Assembly: GCA_026184775.1 (NCBI GenBank)
Contig: JANCYW010000008.1
Location: 186,001 to 250,000, forward strand
Direction of reading: 5' to 3'
Source of the DNA: Cyanidium caldarium
Taxonomy: Eukaryota > Rhodophyta > Bangiophyceae > Cyanidiales > Cyanidiaceae
DNA length: 64,000 nucleotides
The stretch's first letter is position 1. Each line of letters opens with the position of its first letter. This document shows positions 8,464-16,600 of this stretch, piece by piece. The position numbers and the translations under genes are program-made. Under the pieces are notes generated by a model. It did no database searches, was not told where the DNA came from, and saw only the letters and a program-made list of their open reading frames with translations.

Positions 8464-11184
8464 TCACTTGGCCTCGTACCAGGTGCGCGCATGGGCCACG
8501 GACACCGATAGCGCCACCAGCAGCGGCTGCTGGAACGGGTGTTTCATCAGCTGCGTCACCCGTTCCTCCACCTCCAGCACGCTGTCAGCCGGCCCCTCCA
8601 GGATAATCTCATCGTGCACTTGCAGGATCATCCGCCAGCCCAGTTGCGCCAACCGTGCATCCGCCCGGATGCGCAGCATCGCCTTCATCACCACGTCGGC
8701 GGCACTGCCCTGCAGCGGCGTGTTGATCGCTGCCCGCTCCGCATGCTTGACGGCGGTGCTACTGCTGGCGTAAATGTCGGGCAGCGGGCGGCGGCGCCCG
8801 AGCAGCGTCTTCACGTAGCCGTGCTTGCGCGCAAACTGCACGGCGCGCTGTTGCCACTCGCGCACCTCTGGCCGGTCGCGGTACCACGCTCCCACGGTCG
8901 CCCGCGCCTCGCGCAGCGTGGTGCCCCAATCGCGCGCCAGGCCCGCCGGCGTTTTGCCGTAGGCGATCGAAAAGTTGACCGTCTTGGCGCGGCGTCGCTC
9001 GGTGGAGAACACCTCTTTCAGCAGCGGTTTGCATGCCGCGCCCGCCGCCGCGGTGCCGCGCTCCAACAGCACTTCGCCGCGGACTACCGCCTCGGCCACA
9101 TGCGGATACATGCCGCAGGCGGTGCGCGAATGAAAGTCGCCGCCCGCCTCGAACGCCTCTAGCATCGATCGACACTTGGAGATGTGCGCCAGCAACCGCA
9201 ACTCCAGCTGTCCGTAATCGGCCACCACCAGCATATTGCCTGGCTCGCAGGTAAACGCCTGTCGCACCCGATACCGATCCTTCTCCAACGCCGGCTGGTT
9301 CTGTAGGTTCGGCCGCCGCGCCGACAAGCGTCCGGTCTCGGTGTTCAGGTTGAGCGAGGCGTGGATGCGGCGGTTGGCATCGGGCAGCGCCTGCAGCGGC
9401 TCGATAAACGTGTCCAGCAGTGTGCCGACAGCGTTGGCCTCCACCAGCGCGTCCAGCGCGCGACACGCTTCGGCGGCGCTGTCGGCGTCGGCGCCGCGGG
9501 TGCGGCTGAAAAAGTCATACGCGGTCCCGTAGCGCGGCGGCTGCTCGCGCGGCTCGCCGGCCAGCTTGCGCAACACAGCGGTGTTGCAGGCCGGCCAGCC
9601 GCTGGCGGTGTACGCCAACGGAGGCATGCCCATCCCTTTCAACACGATCGACAGCTTCTTCTTCGGTTTGCTGCTCCCCGGTTGCACGATGCCGTCGGTG
9701 TTCTCCACCTGGAAATCGTCCTCCGGCGGCAACGCCTCGCCGCTGCGGCGGTTCTTGCTCGGGGCGAACAACAGCTGGCGCTTCTGATTCTCCGACTCCA
9801 CGTTCATCAGCGCGGCGTCCGGCGAGTGCTTGGCGGCCCACGCGCGAAACGCGTCCGCGAAGCGCTGGCGGTCGGCCTGGGCAACGCGCTGCGAGCTGAC
9901 CAGGCGCTCGATGTCCACCTTGAAGCCGACCTGCTCCATCTCCGTGAGCAGCTCGCCGAACGGCACGAAGCATTCACGGTACAGGTCGTACATGGTGCGC
10001 GACGGCCCGCGCAAATGCATCCGCCGCAAGCGCTTTTCCAGAGCGTCGCGTAGGAACCAGGTGGCCTCGGCGTCGAAAGTGGAGTAGTCCACCCAGTCGC
10101 GCACGGTGTCTAGCGACGCCTGCAGGGCGTCCGGGGCCGGTACGACGATCTCCTTGCCGGCGGTGCCGCTCTTGAGGATTCGCGGCCGTCCAAAGCGCTC
10201 CTTCAGCGAGCGCTTCTTGCGCGCCAGCAGGTCGTCGCTGAGCGCCTCCAACGAGTAGCGCCGCCGCGAGGCATCCCACAAGCGCGCCATATGCATGGTG
10301 TCGGCCGCGAAGCCGCGCACACCGATGCCGTGGTTGCCCAACATCGCCCGATCGAAGCTGTAATTGTGCCACACTTTGGTGCGCACCTCGTCGCCAAAGT
10401 AGCCGGCGAACTCGTCGACGATGCCCTCGGCGTCGCCAGAGTTATCGATCCACAGCCGCGGTCCGTTGCCGAAATCCACATCCGGGCCACAATACGCCGA
10501 CAGGCAGATGACCCGGCCGTGCCCTATCGGGGACTCTTCGGCAGGGTCCACGTCCACGGTCTCCGTGTCCCAAGCGTGAAACATCGCCGACCACGGCAGC
10601 GGCGCACTGCTCCCCAGCACCGCATCTCCGCGGGCGGTGCAGTCGTTCGGCGGATGCGATGTCGACCCCATGAACGCGTTGTCATGGCCGTTGACGCTGT
10701 CGGGGGCGCTGGCCATGCCGCCGGCGCGCTGCCATCGTTCGCTCTCCCTCTGCAGCCGCCACAAAATATTCAGTACCCGCCGCGCTGCAGTCCGCGAGCG
10801 CACGATGGTGATGCCGGCCGGCGGGTCACGCTCCAGTTGCGCTGCTGCCGCCCCCGATGCCACTGGCTCAGGCGGTGGCGCCTCGGACAAGGGCGCATCG
10901 CCTTCAACCTGCCGCGCTAGCGCTTGCCAACGCCGAGTATCTTGATCGCAGCACCGCCTATCGCCCGGCGTCTCGCGTCCGTCCGCCCAGACCGCGTCCA
11001 ACGGCGCCGCCAGCCGGTGCGCTCTGCGCCGTGCCCCGCCAGCGTCGTTCGCCACGCTGCGCGCGTGTCGCCTGCAACGCCCCGCCAGGGCGTTCCGTGT
11101 TTGCCTAAGCAGTGTGCCTGCTTGGGACCATCTATAGAGATTGCCGCTGCGCACCTGACGCTTTACAGCCGACAGCGACCGCAT
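8464..11184 (-). CDS. POP: Plant/protist organellar DNA polymerase (family A)
   Basis: A 906-aa family A DNA polymerase. A 3'-5' exonuclease domain comes first (Exo I DTET near residue 205, Exo II NYSFD, Exo III YSTFDAEATW). The polymerase domain follows, with motif A VADYGQLELR (about 653), motif B RRRAKTVNFSIAYGK (about 731) and motif C QVHDEI (about 856). There is no 5'-3' exonuclease domain, and the exonuclease-polymerase spacing is that of POP, the polymerase that replicates plastid and mitochondrial genomes in algae, plants and many protists. The first ~120 residues are Arg/Ala-rich, as expected of an organelle targeting leader. I see no loss of exonuclease or polymerase metal ligands, so it should be proofreading-competent. 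The start is the first in-frame ATG. Confidence 0.93.
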   Translation of the reverse strand: MRSLSAVKRQVRSGNLYRWSQAGTLLRQTRNALAGRCRRHARSVANDAGGARRRAHRLAAPLDAVWADGRETPGDRRCCDQDTRRWQALARQVEGDAPLSEAPPPEPVASGAAAAQLERDPPAGITIVRSRTAARRVLNILWRLQRESERWQRAGGMASAPDSVNGHDNAFMGSTSHPPNDCTARGDAVLGSSAPLPWSAMFHAWDTETVDVDPAEESPIGHGRVICLSAYCGPDVDFGNGPRLWIDNSGDAEGIVDEFAGYFGDEVRTKVWHNYSFDRAMLGNHGIGVRGFAADTMHMARLWDASRRRYSLEALSDDLLARKKRSLKERFGRPRILKSGTAGKEIVVPAPDALQASLDTVRDWVDYSTFDAEATWFLRDALEKRLRRMHLRGPSRTMYDLYRECFVPFGELLTEMEQVGFKVDIERLVSSQRVAQADRQRFADAFRAWAAKHSPDAALMNVESENQKRQLLFAPSKNRRSGEALPPEDDFQVENTDGIVQPGSSKPKKKLSIVLKGMGMPPLAYTASGWPACNTAVLRKLAGEPREQPPRYGTAYDFFSRTRGADADSAAEACRALDALVEANAVGTLLDTFIEPLQALPDANRRIHASLNLNTETGRLSARRPNLQNQPALEKDRYRVRQAFTCEPGNMLVVADYGQLELRLLAHISKCRSMLEAFEAGGDFHSRTACGMYPHVAEAVVRGEVLLERGTAAAGAACKPLLKEVFSTERRRAKTVNFSIAYGKTPAGLARDWGTTLREARATVGAWYRDRPEVREWQQRAVQFARKHGYVKTLLGRRRPLPDIYASSSTAVKHAERAAINTPLQGSAADVVMKAMLRIRADARLAQLGWRMILQVHDEIILEGPADSVLEVEERVTQLMKHPFQQPLLVALSVSVAHARTWYEAK

Positions 11185-11644
11185 CCGGTCGGCTGCGCTG
11201 ATCTCTCCCTCTAACTGCCTAACCGCTGCGAACGCATAACCCCACCCGCTCGCTCACCACGTGCTCACCGCCTCCCGTTTCGACGGACGCCTGGAGGCGG
11301 ACAGAAGACCGTACCACTCTTTGCTCCGCACCGCTCCTCGGCGATATCTGTCGCGGTCGCCCACCGGCCACGCCACGAGCCGCCGCAACCGTTTGCACGG
11401 GCGGCGACGTTGCCCATCCCGCGCACTGTCTCGGGTGGGGAGACGTTGGCGCGGCGATATCGAGTGCGCCCGATCAGACAGTCGCGGACGGAGGGACAGA
11501 CTCAGAGGATACGACTCGCTTCTGAGGACGATTGCCCGGTGTGCTGAGTGAGAGCGCACCTGAGAGGACGTCTGTCGCTGGCCACTGCGGCAACACGAGC
11601 TCGCTTGAGTGGGTCTCTGAGCGGCCAGCCCCAACCCTGCGCTC
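11185..11644. other. Divergent spacer, polymerase / small unknown gene
   Basis: About 460 bp between the polymerase start and the next plus-strand candidate. Open frames exist on both strands but none is conserved or recognisable. It presumably contains the polymerase promoter. Confidence 0.4.
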
Positions 11645-12169
11645 ATGGTCGAGCGAGAGGACCGCGCAGAGCCTCCGTTTCCCGGTGGGGACAGTGGCTT
11701 GCGGTTGCAATACCGCCGCTCCTGTGAGGTGGTGCGAAGAGCGTTGGAGGCGCGCGGGTTTGTCGGCGGTGAGGCGTCCAGCGCGGCGGGCGACGGCTGG
11801 GCCGAACACCCAGAGACGCTTCGCACGGCCTCACGATCCCGCCTCGGCTTGGGGGCGACGCATCAGGCGCACAGCCAAATGGCAGCGGATATTGTGCAGC
11901 ATGGTCTGCGCGAGGAGCTGTTGCGCAACGGCGGCCTGCCGGAAAGCGAGCGGCAGCCCGCCGGGGCCAGCGACGGGCAGCGCTCGGATGCGCCGACGGA
12001 GGGCGGCCGCCCGTCACAACCGCGCGGCCGTTCTGCGGCTGCGCTGCGGCAGTCCGAAGAGGCAGCCGTCGTTCGGCACGCCTCCACACGGCCGTCGCGG
12101 CACGGATGGCTGCTGGACGCACTGCTGCAGCGGCGTCAAGCACCCGGCCAACAGCGTCCACCGCGATGA
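11645..12169 (+). CDS. Hypothetical protein, 174 aa
   Basis: I do not recognise this protein. The frame starts with ATG and has synonymous-site GC and residue use like its neighbours. It contains three segments that look helical: RSCEVVRRALEARGF, QMAADIVQHGLREELL and HGWLLDALLQRR, separated by Gly/Ser/Pro-rich linkers. No transmembrane segment, signal peptide or cysteine motif is visible. Longer overlapping frames on both strands of this region look like non-coding translations. The GC-rich genome makes chance open frames common, so the gene is only moderately supported. Confidence 0.4.
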   Translation: MVEREDRAEPPFPGGDSGLRLQYRRSCEVVRRALEARGFVGGEASSAAGDGWAEHPETLRTASRSRLGLGATHQAHSQMAADIVQHGLREELLRNGGLPESERQPAGASDGQRSDAPTEGGRPSQPRGRSAAALRQSEEAAVVRHASTRPSRHGWLLDALLQRRQAPGQQRPPR

Positions 12170-12323
12170 AGTCGGCAGCGACGCTGCCGATGGACGACCC
12201 GCCCAAAGGCAACCACTGACATCGACGTCGCTGTCCTCTGTGATCGTGCATCCCGCATGGTTGCCCAGGCAGGCAACTTGCGCCCGCTCCATCCGTCACG
12301 ACGATCTGCGGCAACCAAAGTTT

Positions 12324-12343
12324 ACACACACACACACACACAC
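12324..12343. repeat. (AC)n microsatellite
   Basis: A run of about ten AC dinucleotides, ending in ACATAACAC, lies in the 3' flank of the sterol-oxidase-like gene. It sits in the 230-bp spacer between that gene and the small unknown gene, where I see nothing else. Confidence 0.9.
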
Positions 12344-12399
12344 ATAACACATCGTCGCTAGCTCCGGTACCCAGCGCCACAGGCCCTACGGGCAGGGGT

Positions 12400-13194
12400 C
12401 TAGCCACTGGCCGTGGCGCTCCGGAAACTCTTCTTCCCAGCCCATTTGGGATACATGTGCTCGTAATCGGTCCGGAACATGTTGTCCATGAGGTTCGAGC
12501 TGCCCACGCCGTCGCTGAAACTGCAGTTGTAACGGGTGTGATGCATTCCATGCGCCATGGTGCTCAGACCGGGCACCTGCGGGCAAAAGTTATACCCGGA
12601 GTGCTCGTACATGCCCCCGATGCCGCCGAACGTGATCGCCGCCAGGTTAAAAAGCGGGTCCGCGCGGAGCAGACACAGCGGCACCAGGTATGGCACACAG
12701 ATTTCCAGCATGTAATCGCACGGCGCCATATACATGCTACTCAATGCCACGCTGGCTTTGGTGGAGTGGTGCATGTCGTGTTGGAAAAACTTGAAACCCT
12801 GCGGCGAGTGCAGCACGAACCGGTGTCCGACGTAGAAAAACAGATCGTGCCCCAAGGTCATCCACATCGCGTTGACAGCGTACTGAAACACGCCCTCCTG
12901 ACGCACGGTGCCGTCCGCCTCGCGGTACACAAACGCCCAGCCTAGCCGTTCACACAGCAGCATGGGTGGCAACAGTAGCAACAGCTGGTTCCGCAACACG
13001 CAACCGATCATGTCCCGGTACTTCAGCTGGTCGCCTTTCAGCTCCTTGTACCGCTGCAGCCACCGCTTGCGGTCCAGCAGCGCAAACAGCGCGCACCCGC
13101 CGTGAAACACCACCGCATGACAGATGAAACACACCAGCGACAGCGGCACGTGCCGTGTCGCACAGAAATTGGCAATTACCTCGCTCGGGTGCAT
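12400..13194 (-). CDS. Fatty acid hydroxylase/sterol oxidase-like di-iron membrane protein
   Basis: The 264-aa protein carries the three histidine motifs of the fatty acid hydroxylase/sterol desaturase superfamily: HRFVLH, HDMHH and HGMHH, with hydrophobic segments between them. The C-terminal part (EHSGYNF, HHTRYN, LMDNMFRTDYEH) fits C-4 methylsterol oxidases and C-5 sterol desaturases best. Such enzymes use a di-iron centre, oxygen and cytochrome b5 in the ER. Exact substrate is undecided. I place the start at the ATG at 13194. The frame remains open to 13389, but that extension includes a CA microsatellite read as Cys-Val repeats and lacks conservation. It is divergent from the large helicase gene. 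Confidence 0.8.
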   Translation of the reverse strand: MHPSEVIANFCATRHVPLSLVCFICHAVVFHGGCALFALLDRKRWLQRYKELKGDQLKYRDMIGCVLRNQLLLLLPPMLLCERLGWAFVYREADGTVRQEGVFQYAVNAMWMTLGHDLFFYVGHRFVLHSPQGFKFFQHDMHHSTKASVALSSMYMAPCDYMLEICVPYLVPLCLLRADPLFNLAAITFGGIGGMYEHSGYNFCPQVPGLSTMAHGMHHTRYNCSFSDGVGSSNLMDNMFRTDYEHMYPKWAGKKSFRSATASG

Positions 13195-13650
13195 GAAGTC
13201 ACTGCGTGACTGCCCCCCCACACACACACACACACCTCGCCCCGCACCCGACGCAACTCGGACTTCCCTCTCCTGAAAGTCAACAGCAGCCCTGGCGTCG
13301 CACTCGTCGATGCCGTCCACCCAGCGCGGCCACCAATTTCCGCCGTTGTCGTTGGTGAGAGGCGCCCGCAAGGCCAAACGGCTAGCCAACCGCTTTCAAA
13401 CCGGCGCACGTCTCGATGCGCGTTCTCGGCCGCCGCGAAACGACCGGCGTTCCGGCCGAATCAGCGGTGGGCGTAGAAACGGCCACGTGGCCTCCTGAGC
13501 GGAGGGCGAGCGGTTCAGCACCCTGCTGAGGAACGAGGAGGAATTGCCGAGAAGCGGCGGAACCACCGCAAGTGGGTGAGGCACGCAGGGCAATGGGGGC
13601 AGTGGAGATGGTGCATAAAGGAGGAGAGAGTTGGTAGAATTTCCATACGC
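13195..13650. promoter_or_regulatory. Divergent spacer, sterol oxidase / Brr2-like helicase
   Basis: This 456-bp interval between two oppositely directed start codons holds the CA microsatellite and presumably both promoters. Both reading frames are open through part of it, which makes the exact starts uncertain. No other element was identified. Confidence 0.4.
13219..13236. repeat. CA microsatellite after C-run
   Basis: A C-run followed by about eight CA units lies just upstream of the chosen start of the sterol-oxidase-like gene, hence in its leader. If translation began at 13389 it would encode alternating Cys and Val. Confidence 0.85.
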
Positions 13651-16600
13651 ATGAGCGCTGAGGACACCCGAGTCCGTGCTTTAGAGGGTGATGCAACGGC
13701 GCGGCGTTCCGATGCAACCCGGGAAGAGGGTCTGTCGCCAAAGCGACCGAGGAGGTCGCGTTGGAGTCGCGTGGAAGGTGGGGCCGGCTCGTCAGATGAG
13801 GCGGCAATGAGTAGAGGCCGTGGTGACGTCCGTTCGGTGCCAAACGCCAGAGCAGTCCCAGTGACCAGAGGAGGTGGTGCTCCCGGCGGGGGCGCGTTCC
13901 ACGGCACCCCGACGAAGCAACGGACGGAGGTGAATTCCGCGTCACCCACGGCGAGCCACCCGGGCGCTGCGGGTATCGGTTCAACGCTCACGGAAGCGCT
14001 CGTTCCCCCTTCAGGCGTCCCACCGTCAGCAGTCATAGCACCTGATGTGTCGCTCAACACCGAAACCATCCCCTCCCCCGACTGGATCGAGTTGCGAGTA
14101 CCGTGGAACACGCCCGAGTCGTCTTCAACCCAACAACCGCGCCTGCCTGTCGACCAACTGCCGTCCTACGCACAGCCGGCGTTTCGCGGTTTCGAGCACC
14201 TCAACTCCGTTCAGACGGTGGTGTACGAGCGGCTCCGACACAGCGACGACAACTTTCTGGTGTGTGCGCCGACCGGCACCGGCAAGACGTATGTCGCGCT
14301 GCTGGCCATTCTGCGCTGCTTCTTCGAGACGTGCGGCGGCGTTCACAGGCGATTTCAGTGTATCTACGTGGCGCCCATGCGAGCGCTGGTGGCCGAGGTG
14401 CGTGCGACGCTCTCGAAGCGCCTAGCATACACCGGCTTGCAGGTGGCCGAACTGACCGGAGAAAAGCCACTGTCGGCTGCGCAGTACCGCTCCACGCAGG
14501 TGGTGGTCACCACGCCCGAAAAGTGGGATGTGCTGACGCGGCGCGCCAACGAGCGCGGCATCTTCCGCCGAGTGCGCCTGGTGGTGGTGGACGAGGTGCA
14601 CCTGATCGGCGACCCGGAGCGCGGTCCAGTGCTCGAGCGAGTGCTGGCGCGCCTGCTGGCGGAAGCGGACGTGCGAACGTACCCGCTGCAGATCATCGGT
14701 CTGAGCGCCACGCTGCCCAACAGCCGCGATGTGGCGCTGTTCCTCCGCGCTCGACTCGCCGAGAACGTGTTCGCCCTGTCCAACGCGCATCGGCCCTGTC
14801 GGCTGGAGCAGCGATACTTTGCGGTGCGCGAGCGGGCCGATCTGCTGGGCCACGCACGACGGCGCCAGCTGATGAACCGCATCGCTTGGCAGGTGCTAGA
14901 GCAGCACGCGCTCACACAGCGCCATCAGACCATTGTGTTTGTGCACGAACGCACCGACACGCTGCGCACTGCACGTGCATTCGCCGAGCAGCTGCGCGCG
15001 GCGTCCGCACGCCTGGTCGACGATGCCGACACCGTCGCGGCGCTGCGCGCCGCCTCGATCGCCATCGGCAATCCGGAGCTGCGGCAACTGCTGCCGCTGG
15101 GCATCGCCGTGCACCACGCCGGCCTGGCACGCACCGACCGCGATGCCGTCGAGTCGTTGTTCCTGCAGAACCGCATCCGCGTGCTGGTGTCGACGGCCAC
15201 GCTAGCATGGGGCGTGAACTTGCCGGCACGCACGGTGATCATCAAAGGCACCAAGTACTTTTCGGCAGCACAGGATCGCTACGTGGAGCTGTCGCCGCTG
15301 GACGTGACCCAGATGATCGGCCGCGCCGGTCGACCGCCGTTCGACTCGTGCGGCGACGGCATCATCATCACCTCCGAGCGCGAACTGTCGCGTTATGTGG
15401 CGTTGGTGAACGGCCAGACGCCGTTGGAGTCGCATCTGCTGTCTGCACTGCCGGAGTCGTTGCTGGCGGAAATTGCCGCCGGCGCGGTGGTGAGCGCTGC
15501 GGAGGCGGCCGACTGGCTCACCCACACCTTTCTCTACGTGCGCCTGTTGCGCCATCCGGTCGCCTATGGCGTGCACGCCGAAGAGGTGCCGCCGGGTGAC
15601 GAGCAGCTGTTGGCGCCGCGCCAGCGATGGTGTCAGCAGGCGCTGCAGCGTCTGGAGGCCGGCGGTCTCATCCGGCGGTCGTCGTCGGTGGAAGTGGAGG
15701 CGACCGAACGCGGCCGCCTGGTGGCGCTGTTCTACCTGCCGCTGGATGCTGCTGAACAGTACGGTCAGCATCTGCACGACGCGTGCACCGCGCCGGACGT
15801 GCTGCATGCGTTGGCCGTGGCGCCGCCCGAGATGCGCCTCATGCGCACAGTGCGCAGCCCGGAACAGACCGCCATGGCCCAGCTGGCAGCGAACGTTCGC
15901 CTGCCCATCCTGTACCCCGAGACCGACACCAAGGTGTCCGCATTGGTGCAAGCGCATATTGGAGGTGTGGATCTGTGGAAAACGGCCGCGGTGCAAGACG
16001 CCAGTGTCGTGTTGGAGAATACGGAACGCCTGCTGGCGAGCATGCACGCTTTCTGCGTGATGCGTCGGTGGGCACGCTCGGCGCTGGAGTGTTTGCGGTT
16101 GCTGCGCCAGTTTCGTCAGCGCGACTGGCTGGCGCACCTCACCCCGGCGCCATCGCGCGGCATCGACCATCGGTTGCTGCCGAGGAGTGATTCTCGTGTC
16201 GCCGCCGATGCCGGGCGCGACGCGAACACCTCAGCAGCGCCCGACGTTCCCACCGAGGACCGCTGGATGGCGGCCTCGATCTACCCGCTGGCGCCGCAAT
16301 GGGCAGCGGTGCAAGTGACCATGCGAGTGCCGCCGGAACTGGCCGGCGCGCTGCCTGCGAGCGCTTGGATTTCGGCGGAGAGCGCCGACGGACAACGACT
16401 GTTCGCGGCGCACCGGGTCTCGCTGCGAGCGGCGCTCACGGCACACGTCCTGGGCGTGTACCTGGGAGACGCGCCGGCGCAGCCGTTCCTGCTGGTGCGG
16501 CTCGCGTACGAGGATGCTCCGCTTGCTGAGCAAGTGAGTGCGCTGCCGGTGTGGAGCATGCGATGGCCCGACGCAGCGCGTGCAGTGACATCGGAGTGCT